DNA of 64,000 nucleotides from Tardiphaga sp. vice304. GTDB taxonomy: Bacteria; Pseudomonadota; Alphaproteobacteria; Rhizobiales; Xanthobacteraceae. The translations under genes were made by a program, and so were the position numbers. This document shows positions 8,469 through 17,800 of this stretch, piece by piece. The stretch lies in NCBI RefSeq assembly GCF_007018905.1, contig NZ_CP041402.1:3770001-3834000 (forward strand), in the 5' to 3' direction. How positions within the stretch are numbered: position 1 is the first letter of the stretch; the number at the start of each line of letters is the position of its first letter. A model generated the notes under the pieces. That model did not search any database, had not been told where the DNA came from, and was given only the letters and a program-made list of their open reading frames with translations.

Positions 8469-10034
8469 ATGAACATCACCCAGGGCCTGCGCCGGGCGCT
8501 ACAGGTCAATCCCGAGGGCATGGCCACCATCGACGGCGAGCGGCGGCGCACCTGGCGTGAGGTCGGCGAGCGCGTCTCCCGGCTGGCCGGGGCGCTGCAG
8601 ACGCTCGGCATCGGTGCCGGCGACCGCGTGGCGGTACTGATGCTGAATTCTGACCGCTATCTCGAACTCTATCTCGGCATTGCCTCAGCCGGCGCCGTGG
8701 TGGTGCCGACCAATGTCCGCTGGAGCCACGCCGAGATCGCCGATTCGCTGTTGGACTGCCGCGCCAGCGCGCTGGTGGTCGATAGCGCCTTTGCCGCGAT
8801 GGGCGTCGATCTGGCGAAGGCCATGCCGCTCGCGCTGATCCATGCCGACGACGCGGCAGGCCCCGCCGGGGCGCATGATTACGAGCAACTGATCCGCGAC
8901 AGCGAACCCGTCGCCGACGCCATGCGGGGCCGCGACGACCTCGCCGGCATCTTCTACACCGGCGGCACCACGGGGCGCTCCAAGGGCGTGATGCTCAGCC
9001 ACGGCAACATCGTCGTCAACTCGCTGCACATGCTGGCCGAAGGGCTGGTGCCGCTGGGCACGATCTATCTCAACGCCGCGCCGATGTTTCACGTCGCCAA
9101 TGGCGGCGCGATGTTCGCCTTGCTGCTGTCCGGCGGCACCAACGTCATCGTCCGCGTCTTCAATCCCGAACTGGTGCTGGCGACCATCGCCCGCGAGAAG
9201 GTCACGGCAACGCTAATCGTGCCGACCATGATCCAGATGCTGGTCGATCACCCCGCTTTTCCCGAGGCAGATCTCAGTTCGCTGAAGCAGATGATGTACG
9301 GGGCGTCCCCGATCAACGAGACGCTGCTGAAGCGCGCGATGGCCGGCATGCCGGGGACAGAATTCCACCAGCTCTACGGCATGACCGAGCTATCGCCGCT
9401 GGCGACGCATCTGCCGTGGGACCAGCATTTTGGCGAGGCGGCGTTCGCGAAAGGTCGGCAGCGCGCCTGTGGTCGCGCCGCGGTCGGCTGCGAGGTAGCA
9501 ATCGTCGATGCCGACCGCCGGCCGGTGGCGAACGGCGTGGTCGGCGAAGTCGCGGTGCGCGGCGCCAATGTGATGATGGGCTACTGGGAGCGGCCGGAAG
9601 AGACCGCGAAGGCCGTGATCGACGGCTGGATGCACACCGGCGACGGCGGCTACAGGGATGACGAGGGCTATATCTATCTGGTCGACCGGATGAAGGACAT
9701 GATCATTTCCGGTGGCGAGAACGTGTATTCGATCGAGGTCGAGAACGCCGTCGCGCAGCATCCGGCGGTGGCGCAATGCGCGGTGATCGGCATCCCCGAT
9801 CCGCAATGGGGCGAGACGGTGCATGCCTTCGTCATCACCAAGCCCGACCATGCCGTGAATGCCGCGGAGATCATCGCCTTCTGCCGGGACCGGATCGCCG
9901 GCTACAAATGCCCGCGCAGCGTCGAGGTACGCCAGGAGCCGTTCCCGCTGTCCGGCGCCGGCAAGGTGCTGAAGCGCGAACTGCGAAAACCGTTCTGGGA
10001 AAACGCGGGCGCGAAGCAGGCCAAGGCGGGATAG
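8469..10034 (+). CDS. AMP-dependent acyl-CoA ligase
   Basis: A 521-residue ANL-superfamily enzyme that adenylates a carboxylic acid and transfers it to CoA. The phosphate-binding loop IFYTGGTTGRSKGVMLSHGN lies near residues 160-178, the A5 motif is QLYGMTELSP, the adenine-binding hinge region is DRMKDMIISGGENVYS, and the C-terminal catalytic Lys499 is in PLSGAGKVLKREL. The open frame extends upstream to 8217, but the ATG at 8469 has a good SD (GGGAG, seven bases away) and is where homology starts. The acid may be aliphatic or aromatic. The convergent CoA-ester cluster downstream suggests a catabolic role. Confidence 0.92.
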   Translation: MNITQGLRRALQVNPEGMATIDGERRRTWREVGERVSRLAGALQTLGIGAGDRVAVLMLNSDRYLELYLGIASAGAVVVPTNVRWSHAEIADSLLDCRASALVVDSAFAAMGVDLAKAMPLALIHADDAAGPAGAHDYEQLIRDSEPVADAMRGRDDLAGIFYTGGTTGRSKGVMLSHGNIVVNSLHMLAEGLVPLGTIYLNAAPMFHVANGGAMFALLLSGGTNVIVRVFNPELVLATIAREKVTATLIVPTMIQMLVDHPAFPEADLSSLKQMMYGASPINETLLKRAMAGMPGTEFHQLYGMTELSPLATHLPWDQHFGEAAFAKGRQRACGRAAVGCEVAIVDADRRPVANGVVGEVAVRGANVMMGYWERPEETAKAVIDGWMHTGDGGYRDDEGYIYLVDRMKDMIISGGENVYSIEVENAVAQHPAVAQCAVIGIPDPQWGETVHAFVITKPDHAVNAAEIIAFCRDRIAGYKCPRSVEVRQEPFPLSGAGKVLKRELRKPFWENAGAKQAKAG

Positions 10035-10054
10035 ATTTACCCAGGCCTTTCCCC

Positions 10055-10149
10055 GTCATTGCGAGAAGCAAAGCGACGCGGCAATCCAGAAAGCGGCACG
10101 CGTGGAAAGAACTGGATTGCTTCGTCGCCAAGTGGCTCCTCGCAATGAC
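10055..10149. repeat. Long imperfect palindrome of REP/BIME type
   Basis: The ends are inverted copies: GTCATTGCGAG at the left and CTCGCAATGAC at the right. Inside is a second inverted pair (GGCAATCCAG and CTGGATTGC). The element sits between the convergent acyl-CoA ligase and Nudix genes, where it may also end transcription from both sides. Confidence 0.75.
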
Positions 10150-10174
10150 GTGGATAGTTCCGCGCGAGCGTCTG

Positions 10175-10975
10175 CTACGGCGCGCCGGTCAGTTCGAAAA
10201 CTTCGCCGTCGTAGCCGGCCTCGAGCGGAATCCGCAGCGTGCGCTTGTCGCCGTCCCGGGCTAGGACCGGCATCACCGTGACTATTGTGTTTGCGCGCGC
10301 GCCGTCGAGCGCCGCGGCCACGCCCGGTTGCCGGCCGAGCTTGATCAGGTTGCGCGTCGTCGGAAACGGCAGCGTGAAGCGCCCCGAGGCGCCGCCCTCC
10401 AGCGCCTCGCGCGGCGACAGCCAGATCGAGTCGGTCGCCTCCTTGCCGTCGTGCAGGCCAACCTGCTCGGGCGGCGCTTCGGCGAGATAGAACCAGGTGT
10501 CGAAGCGCTTCTTCATGCCCTCCGGCGTGATCCAGTGAGCATAGGGCACCAGCAGATCGAGCGCGAGCACGAGACCATTGTCGGCAAGGATATCGGCGAA
10601 CTTGACCTGGCCGTCATTGAGCGCATCGCGATGGGCGTCGGCGATCTCGCCGGCGCGTTTCGCGTCGATCAGTTCAGCCGAGCCGCGCGGGCGCGCGAGC
10701 AGGATGCGGCTTTCTTCAAAAGTCTCGCGGATCGCGGCGATACGAAACTTCAGCGTTGCCTCGTCATCGCCATCGACGCCGGCATAGAGCTCCGGCCGTG
10801 CGACGATATCCTGGTCGCCGGGATCGACGCTGCCGCCAGGAAAAACCAGCGCACCGGAGGCGAACTCGATCTGGTAGTGCCGCAGCATCATGAACACTTC
10901 GATGGCGTCGGCGTCGCCCTGCCGCAACAGCAGGATGGTGGACGCAGGCCGTGCAACGCCGGGCTCGGTGGGCAT
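10175..10975 (-). CDS. Nudix hydrolase, NUDT19/CoA-diphosphatase-like
   Basis: A 266-residue protein with an early EFASGALVFPGGSVDPGD and a split Nudix box ending AAIRETFEES, the pattern of the longer Nudix enzymes related to peroxisomal NUDT7/NUDT19. Those hydrolyse CoA and acyl-CoA diphosphate bonds using a metal bound by the box glutamates. The long insertion between the GG and RETFEES parts is typical of this subgroup. It is the last gene of the minus-strand run of CoA-thioester genes, which fits a CoA-linked role, though substrate is inferred only. Confidence 0.82.
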   Translation of the reverse strand: MPTEPGVARPASTILLLRQGDADAIEVFMMLRHYQIEFASGALVFPGGSVDPGDQDIVARPELYAGVDGDDEATLKFRIAAIRETFEESRILLARPRGSAELIDAKRAGEIADAHRDALNDGQVKFADILADNGLVLALDLLVPYAHWITPEGMKKRFDTWFYLAEAPPEQVGLHDGKEATDSIWLSPREALEGGASGRFTLPFPTTRNLIKLGRQPGVAAALDGARANTIVTVMPVLARDGDKRTLRIPLEAGYDGEVFELTGAP

Positions 10976-11017
10976 GATGAGAACTCCCTGAACGGCATTC
11001 TTGATGATGCGCGATGC

Positions 11018-11114
11018 GTAGGGTGGGTTAGCGCCCTTGCGTGTAACCCACCATTGCCCCGATCGTACCTTGTGATGGCGGGTTACGGCGCAAGGGCGCC
11101 CTAACCCGCCCTAC
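11018..11114. repeat. REP-like repeat with GTAGGG(T/C)GGGTTA arms, copy A
   Basis: An inverted pair with arms reading GTAGGGTGGGTTAGCGC at the left and CTAACCCGCCCTAC at the right, with internal GTAACCCACC and GGCGGGTTAC. The same family occurs at 36245-36355. It fills the gap between the Nudix and DHDPS-family genes. Confidence 0.75.
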
Positions 11115-11116
11115 AC

Positions 11117-12073
11117 CTATTCCGCCGCGCTGGACTGCGGCTGCAGGTTGGCGCGCTTGTCGAAGCGGGCGACGCGCGACAACAGGTAGTCGATCTCGGC
11201 CTTGGCGGTGACCGTGATGCTCGACCCCGGCTTGCGCTGCGCCGGCGAGGCGATCACGCCGCGCTTGTGCAGCACGTATTTGCGGGCGGCGAGACCGATG
11301 GCCGGCTGCTGCTCGTAGCGGATCAGCGGCAGATGCGCGTCGAACAGGTCGTGCGCCTTGTCGCGCTCGCCGTTCTTCTGGAAGTTCACCACATCAACCA
11401 GCAATTCCGGGAAGGCATAGCCGGTCATCGCGCCGTCGGCGCCGCGCTCCATCTCGAAGTCGAGGAACAGGCCACCATTGCCGGTGAGAATCGACAGCTC
11501 GCGCAACGATCCGTCCTTCTGGAAGCCGCGCAACGCGGTGATTTTCTCCAGGCCCGGCCAGTCCTCGTGCTTCAGCATCACGCAGGACTTCGAGTCCATC
11601 ACGATCTTGCGGATCACCGCAGGGGTCATCACCACGGTCAGCGTCAGCGGATAGTCCTGCAGCACCCACGGGATGTCAGCGCCGATGGCTTCCTCGGCCT
11701 GCTTGAAATAGGTGGTGATCTGGTCGTCGGTGCGCAGCGTCGGCGGCGGCGTGATCATCACGCCCGCGGCGCCGGCGTCCATCGAGGCGCGAGCCAGCGA
11801 GCGCATCGCGGCGAAGCCCGGCGACGACACGCCGACGATAATCTGCATCTTGCTGGCGGCGCGCTTGACGAAACGCTTGGCCACCGCCTCGGCTTCCGCG
11901 GCTTCCAGCTTCGGCGCTTCGCCCATGATGCCGAGCACGGTGATGCCGTCGCAGCCGGCTTCGGCATAGAAGTCGGTCAGACGGTCGATCGAGCCGTCAT
12001 CGACGCGGCCGTCTTCAAAGAACGGCGTCGGGGCAATGGCGAAGGTGCCGGCGGCTTTGGGGGTCAGTTTCAT
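11117..12073 (-). CDS. Dihydrodipicolinate synthase family lyase
   Basis: A 318-residue (beta/alpha)8 class I aldolase. The Schiff-base lysine is K168 (VMLKHEDWPG) and the catalytic tyrosine is Y141 (WVLQDYPLTL), spaced as in DapA. The TTGxxGE-like loop reads VLGIMGEAPKL, so this is probably not the lysine-pathway enzyme but a paralogue acting on another 2-oxo acid. The ATG at 12073 is preferred over 12100 because a GAGG lies seven bases upstream. It is placed 67 bp after the MaoC gene, likely co-transcribed. The substrate is unknown. Confidence 0.87.
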   Translation of the reverse strand: MKLTPKAAGTFAIAPTPFFEDGRVDDGSIDRLTDFYAEAGCDGITVLGIMGEAPKLEAAEAEAVAKRFVKRAASKMQIIVGVSSPGFAAMRSLARASMDAGAAGVMITPPPTLRTDDQITTYFKQAEEAIGADIPWVLQDYPLTLTVVMTPAVIRKIVMDSKSCVMLKHEDWPGLEKITALRGFQKDGSLRELSILTGNGGLFLDFEMERGADGAMTGYAFPELLVDVVNFQKNGERDKAHDLFDAHLPLIRYEQQPAIGLAARKYVLHKRGVIASPAQRKPGSSITVTAKAEIDYLLSRVARFDKRANLQPQSSAAE

Positions 12074-12140
12074 GATGGGCCTCGGTGAATGATGCGGCAT
12101 TCTAGAGCGAAAGAGCGGGCTTGTCCTGCCCGCTTCCGCG

Positions 12141-13001
12141 TCAGGCCAGCACGGTGCGGCCGCTCTTGATGACGGTAACGTTGCGCTCTTTCACCCTGGC
12201 CTCGAACGACACCACGCTACCGTCCTTCCACAGGTCCATGGTCACGGTCTCACCGGGATAGACCGGCGACGAGAACCGTACCGCATGCTGCTTGAACGCG
12301 GCGGGGTCGTAATCGGCATAGGTCTGCAGCACGCCGCGACAGGTCAGGCCATAAGTGCACATGCCGTGCAGGATCGGGCGCGGGAAGCCGGCGCGTTTGG
12401 CAAAATCCGGATCGGAATGCAGCGGGTTGCGGTCGCCGCAGAGCCGATAGACCAGCGCCTGGTCCGGCCGGGTCGAGATCTCGACGCTCTGGTCCGGCGC
12501 GCGGGTCGGCATCGCGTGCGGTTCGGGCTGCTTGCCGGCGGGACCGCCGAAGCCGCCATCGCCACGGGCGAAGCGCGACGCTACGAGGGTCGCGAGTTCG
12601 GCGCCGCTCTCGTCGCGCAAAACCGTCTTGTGGCGGATCACCACGCCCTTCTCCTTGCCCTTGTCAAATACGTCAAGGACGGACGAGTCGGCAGTGATCC
12701 TGGCGGCGGCCGGCATCGGCCGGTGGAAGGTGATGTCGCGCTCGCCATCGACCACCAGCACCTTGTTGAGATTCATCTCGCCGGGACCGGCGCCCCAAGC
12801 TGCCACCGAGGCGAAGGTCGGCACCACTTTCAGCGGGCGCTCTGTGTAATAGGCCTCGTTGACGAAGGAGAGCTCACGCTCGTCCATCGGATCGGCGCCA
12901 AGGCCGATGCCATAGGCGTACAGCATCACGTCGCGGTCGGTGTAGGCGTAGGGCTGACCGAAATTGGTCATCGCCATCATCGCATCGTAGTTGATCGGCA
13001 T
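12141..13001 (-). CDS. MaoC-like (R)-specific enoyl-CoA hydratase
   Basis: A 286-residue double-hotdog hydratase like the hydratase-2 part of eukaryotic multifunctional enzyme 2. The C-terminal half holds the hydratase-2 motif YRLCGDRNPLHSDPDFAKRA with catalytic Asp190 and His195, followed by GFPRPILHGMCTYG. The N-terminal half (MPINYDAMMAM... FVNEAYYTERPLKVVPTFA) is the non-catalytic hotdog. It hydrates trans-2-enoyl-CoA to (R)-3-hydroxyacyl-CoA. It sits in the minus-strand run with thiolase, DUF35 and the oxidoreductase, though a repeat element separates it from DUF35. Confidence 0.92.
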   Translation of the reverse strand: MPINYDAMMAMTNFGQPYAYTDRDVMLYAYGIGLGADPMDERELSFVNEAYYTERPLKVVPTFASVAAWGAGPGEMNLNKVLVVDGERDITFHRPMPAAARITADSSVLDVFDKGKEKGVVIRHKTVLRDESGAELATLVASRFARGDGGFGGPAGKQPEPHAMPTRAPDQSVEISTRPDQALVYRLCGDRNPLHSDPDFAKRAGFPRPILHGMCTYGLTCRGVLQTYADYDPAAFKQHAVRFSSPVYPGETVTMDLWKDGSVVSFEARVKERNVTVIKSGRTVLA

Positions 13002-13044
13002 GGGGTGGTTTCCTCTGTTTTTATTTCTTCGCGGCGCCAGTCGT

Positions 13045-13193
13045 GGTGCCCTCTCCCCTTTGTGGGAGAGGGCTGCGCTGTCGCCGTTCCGGACTGTGAT
13101 GGGAGAGGGGTGCCACGGGCGTCAACGCTTGTGGCGCCCCCTCTCCCGTCACGGACTTCGTCCGTGCCACCCTCCCCCACGAGGGGGAGGGGA
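13045..13193. repeat. C/G-rich CCCTCCCC-type intergenic repeat, copy A
   Basis: A mosaic of inverted C-rich and G-rich blocks (for example CCCTCTCCC with GGGAGAGGG, and CACGGACTTCGTCCGTG). The same style recurs at 37725-37888. It lies wholly within the gap between DUF35 and the MaoC gene. Confidence 0.7.
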
Positions 13194-13202
13194 AACAAGA
13201 AG

Positions 13203-13592
13203 CTACATGGGCGTGAAGAACGGCAGTGGCGCGCCATCGGTCGGCTTCCATACCACCTTGACCTTCTGACCGATCTTCACCGTCGCCGGATCGCAATCGA
13301 CGATGTTGGTCTGCACCGAGGGGCCTTCCTTCAGGGTGACATAGGCGATCACGTAGGGGCCGGTCGCCGATTTGCGCATGTGGCTGAAGGTGTAGATCTC
13401 GGCCTCGCCGGAGCTCTGTTCCCATACCGTCTCGTCGGAAAAACAGAACGGGCAGATCGAGCGCGGAAAGAAATGCGCCTCGCCACACGCCTTGCAGCGC
13501 TTGATCAGGAACTTGCCTTCCTTCGCGGCATCCCAGAACGGCTGCGTTTCGGGATTTCCGACCGGGGTCGGGTACTTCTTGGCTTCAGTCAT
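13203..13592 (-). CDS. DUF35 OB-fold protein with zinc ribbon
   Basis: A 129-residue protein with an N-terminal rubredoxin-like zinc ribbon (C33, C36, C47, C50 in RCKACGEAHFFPRSICPFC) followed by an OB-fold. DUF35 proteins form complexes with SCP-x-like thiolases or aldolases and are needed for their activity or acyl-CoA handling. Its ATG overlaps the thiolase TAA by one base (TAATG), which implies translational coupling and a complex with that thiolase. The open frame upstream (to 13775) lies inside the thiolase gene and is not used. Confidence 0.92.
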   Translation of the reverse strand: MTEAKKYPTPVGNPETQPFWDAAKEGKFLIKRCKACGEAHFFPRSICPFCFSDETVWEQSSGEAEIYTFSHMRKSATGPYVIAYVTLKEGPSVQTNIVDCDPATVKIGQKVKVVWKPTDGAPLPFFTPM

Positions 13593-14740
13593 TACACGCG
13601 CTCCAGAATGGCGGTCGAGGCGGCATGGCGCACGCCGAGCAGGCCACCGGTGCCATGCGCGATGGCGAGATCGCAATTCGGAACCTGCACCTTGGGATGG
13701 GCTTCGCCGCGCAGCTGCCGCACGGCTTCGAGGATCTTGGTCATGCCGCCACGGTTGACCGGATGGTTGCTGCACAGCCCGCCGCCATCGGTGTTGAAGG
13801 GCAGCTTGCCGACGCCGGAGATCAGGTTGCCGTCGGAGACGAACTTGCCGCCGTCGCCCTTCTTGCAGAAGCCGAGATCCTCGAGCTGCATCAGGACGGT
13901 GATGGTGAAACTGTCATAGATCGAGGCGTACTTCATGTCCTGCGGCGTGACGCCGGCCTCCTCGAAGGCGCGCGGACCGGACCACACGCCGGCCGAGTAG
14001 GTCAGGTCGAGATCCTTGCCGCCGCGCGGGCCCTTCATCGCCTCGCCATGGCCGATCAGGCGCACCAACGGCTTCTTCAGGCTCCTGGCAATTTCCGGCG
14101 TCGTCACGATCATCGCGCCGCCGCCATCGGAGACAACGCAGCAGTCGAGCCGGTGCAGCGGATCGGAGATCATCGGCGAGTTGATGACGTCCTCGACGGT
14201 GACGACATCCTTCAGCATTGCATGGGGATTGTATTGCGCGTGATGCGAGGCGGCGACCTTGATCCAGGCGAGCTGTTCACTGGTGGTGCCGTAGTCGTGC
14301 ATGTGCCGCATGGCGCACATCCCATAGGCGTTGTGGGTGGTCGCGCCGAACGCCGTCTCGAAGTCGGCCTCGGCGCCCTGTATGCGTGGCGGCATTGCGC
14401 TGGTGCGCGGCTTGCCGGCGAGCGTCACGAGTGCGATCGAGCATTTGCCGGCGGCGATCGCCTGCGCGGCATGGCCGAGATGGATGATGTAGGAGCAGCC
14501 GCCCGTTTCGGTGGAATCCACATGGCGCGGCTTGAGGCCGAGATAGTCGACCATCGGCCACAACCCGCCCGGCGCGTCGCCGGCGCAGAAGTAGCCGTCG
14601 ACATCCTTGTGTGTCAGCCCGGCGTCTTCGAGCGCGCCCTTGGCGACTTCGGCATGCAATTGCGCGAGAGATTTGTCGGGTGCGTGCCGGGTCGGATGCT
14701 CGTAGATCCCGGCGATGTACGCCTTGCCTTTGATGGTCAA
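13592..14740 (-). CDS. SCP-x-type thiolase (acetyl-CoA acetyltransferase family)
   Basis: A 382-residue non-canonical thiolase that would cleave or condense 3-ketoacyl-CoA. The nucleophile is Cys82 in STETGGCSYIIHLGHAA. A conserved histidine follows in LCSNHPVNRGG, and the C-terminal loop is AHGTGGLLGVRHAAS. The start is taken as the TTG at 14740, which has GGAG six bases upstream. An in-frame ATG at 14788 lacks a convincing SD. It overlaps DUF35, its expected partner, and follows the oxidoreductase gene by 119 bp. Confidence 0.9.
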   Translation of the reverse strand: MTIKGKAYIAGIYEHPTRHAPDKSLAQLHAEVAKGALEDAGLTHKDVDGYFCAGDAPGGLWPMVDYLGLKPRHVDSTETGGCSYIIHLGHAAQAIAAGKCSIALVTLAGKPRTSAMPPRIQGAEADFETAFGATTHNAYGMCAMRHMHDYGTTSEQLAWIKVAASHHAQYNPHAMLKDVVTVEDVINSPMISDPLHRLDCCVVSDGGGAMIVTTPEIARSLKKPLVRLIGHGEAMKGPRGGKDLDLTYSAGVWSGPRAFEEAGVTPQDMKYASIYDSFTITVLMQLEDLGFCKKGDGGKFVSDGNLISGVGKLPFNTDGGGLCSNHPVNRGGMTKILEAVRQLRGEAHPKVQVPNCDLAIAHGTGGLLGVRHAASTAILERV

Positions 14741-14859
14741 GAAATTCTCCGTGGTGTTTCGTTCCCGCAGAAAGTCTTGGCGCGTCATCGCCCCATTGGC
14801 AAGCCGCGCAAACGCGCGGCGGCTTTGCGGAAGCAGATTTCGCGGAGCGGAATGGCGCC

Positions 14860-17800
14860 CTACTCCGCCGCGATCTGGCGCGGCGCCGGCGGCGGGTTCA
14901 CCAGATCGCGCGCCAATTCCGCATAGCGGATTCTGGCCGCCGCCACCGAGGCATCCTTGATGAAGCCGTAGCCGCGGATCTGGTCGGGGAGCGACAGCAG
15001 CGCCACCGCGGTATCCACCGTCAGCGGCGACAACAGCCCGAGCACGGTATCGACGTCCTTCTCGTACCCCGCAATCAGGTCGCGCTCCATCTTGCGCTCG
15101 GCGGTGCCGGCGAACGGATCGAACACCGTGCCGCGCAGCCCGCGCAGGCGGGCCAGCACGCGGAACGCCGGCAGAATCCAGGCGCCGAACGCGCGCTTCT
15201 TCGGGCGGCCGGTGGCGTCCTTGCCGGGCAGCATCGGCGGCGCGAGGTTGATGCTGATCTTGTAATCACCTTCAAATTGCGAGGCGACCTGTCTGGCAAA
15301 TTTGCCGTCGGTGTAAAGCCGCGCGACCTCATACTCGTCCTTGTAGGCGAGCAGCTTGGCGTAATTGATCGCCACGGCCCGCGGCAGTTCGTCGTCATAA
15401 CCGCCCTGCATCGCAGCATGGCGAACGCGATCGACCAGCGTGCGGTAACGCGCCGCCAGCGGGGCGTTCTGATAGTCGGTCAGCATCGCGCTGCGATGCC
15501 CGATGATCTCGTCGAGCGACATTTCATCCAGCGTCTTCGGCGCAACGGTTTCGTCGGCGCCCTTCTGCATCGACGCAAGCCGCGCCGGATCGGCGGACGC
15601 CAGACGGCCGAGCTGGAACGCCAGCATATTCATCTTGATCGACACGCCGTTGAGTTCGATCGCCTGCTCGATGGACGCCGCCTGCAGCGGCAGCAGGCCC
15701 TGCTGATAGGCAAAGCCCATCATCATCATGTTGGTAGCAATGGAATCGCCGAGCAGCGCTTCGGCGGCCTTGGTGAAATCCAGGAATGTGGACTGCGGGC
15801 GCAACGACCGTTCCAGCACGTCGTTCACCTTGCGCGACTGGAAATTGAAATCGCGGTTGCGCACGAAATCCGCGATCGGAATGAGATGGGTGTTGACGAC
15901 GCCGAAGGTGCGGCCGGACTCGCAGAGCCCGATGGTGTCCTTCGCAACGGCGACGACTTCGTCGGCGGCGATCAGCAGATCGGCGGTGCCGGTGACGATG
16001 CGCGAACAGGTCACCTCCTCCGTGGTAGATGCAAGCCTGACATGGCTGAGCACCGCGCCGCCCTTTTGCGCGAGGCCCGACATATCCAGGATCATGCTGG
16101 CCTTGCCCTCGATATGCGCGGCCATGCCGAGCAGCGCGCCGATCGTCAGCACACCGGTGCCGCCGACGCCGCCAACCGCGACATTGTACGGCCGCTCAAG
16201 CCCGGGGCGCGTCAACGGCTCCGGCAGTGCACCGATGCTGCCGAGCTCGACCGGCGCCTTGCGCCGCATCTTGCCGCCATCGACGGTGACGAAGGACGGG
16301 CAGAAGCCGCGCAGGCAGGAATAGTCCTTGTTGCAGGAGGACTGGTTGATGGTGCGTTTGCGGCCGAGTTCGGTCTCCAGCGGCTCCACCGAGATGCAGT
16401 TCGACTGCACCGAGCAATCGCCACAACCTTCACAGACGGCGGGATTGATGACGACGCGACGCTGCGGATCTTCCAGAATGCCCTTCTTGCGGCGGCGGCG
16501 TTTTTCGGCCGCGCAGGTCTGCACGAACACGATCGCCGAACAGCCCGGCACTTCGCGCAAGGTCTTCATCACATTGTCGAGTTCGTCGCGATGCGCCAGC
16601 CTGACGCCGGGTGCGATATCTTTCGCCGGATACGCATCCGGATTTTCCGAAACGAGATAGATGTCGCGGATGCCTTCGGCGTGGAGCTGGAAGGTGATCT
16701 GCTGCGGCGACAGTTCGCCGTCGTGCTTCTGCCCGCCGGTCATCGCCACGGCGTCGTTATACAAAATCTTGTAGGTGATGTTGGCTTTGGAGGCGATCGA
16801 TTGCCGGATCGCCAGCGAGCCGGAATGGAAGTAGGTGCCGTCTCCGAGATTGGCGAAGATGTGCTTCTCGGAGGTGAACGGCGCAATGCCGGTCCACGGC
16901 ACGCCCTCCCCGCCCATATGGGTGAAGGTCTCGGTCGAACGATCCATCCACAGCGACATGAAGTGGCAGCCGATGCCGGCCAGCGCCCGACTACCTTCCG
17001 GTACTTTGGTCGAGGTGTTGTGCGGGCAGCCCGAACAGAAATACGGCGTGCGGGTGATCGGCACCACCGCCTGCACCTGCGAGGCATCGCGACCGTGAAA
17101 CCAGTCGGCCTTGGCGCGCAGCAACGCCGCGATCTCCGGATCGATCTCCATCGCCAGCAAGCGGTCGACCAGCGAGGTCGCGACCCTGGCGACACTGAGT
17201 TCTTCGGCGAACGGCAGGAAGCGGTGATCCTTGTCGTCCATCTTGCCGACGATGCGCGGACGCAGGCCGGGCGAATTGAACAGCTCCTGCTTGACCTGGT
17301 TCTCGACGATCTCGCGGCGTTCCTCGACGATGAAGATCTCCTCGAGTCCGGCGGCAAACTGGCGCACGCCCTCCGGCTCCAGCGGCCAAGGCATGCCGAT
17401 CTTGTAAAGCCGCAGTCCGATTTTTGCGGCGACCTGTTCGGTGACGCCGAGTTCGCGCAAAGCCTGGCGCACGTCCTCATAGCTCTTGCCGGAGGCCATG
17501 ATCCCGAATCGCGCGTTCGGCGAATCCATCGTGATGCGGTTGATGTGATTGGCGCGAGCAAACGCGATCGCGGCAAAGCCCTTGTAGTCCTGCAGCCGGC
17601 GGTCCTGGTCATAGCGATCGTCCGGCCAGCGCAGATTGAGGCCGCCGGCGGGCATTTCGAAGTCGGTCGGGATGTTGAACGGCTTGAGTTCGTTGGCGAG
17701 GTCGATCTCGGCGGTAGTTTCCACCGTCTCGGTGATCACCTTCATGCCGACCCAGCAGCCGGAGTAGCGCGACATCGCAATGCCCAGCATGCCCATCTCG

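Noticed and set aside
11117..12073. DapA, the lysine-biosynthesis dihydrodipicolinate synthase
   Set aside because: Catalytic Lys and Tyr are present but the pyruvate-loop motif differs and the neighbourhood is CoA-ester metabolism, so a paralogue is more likely.
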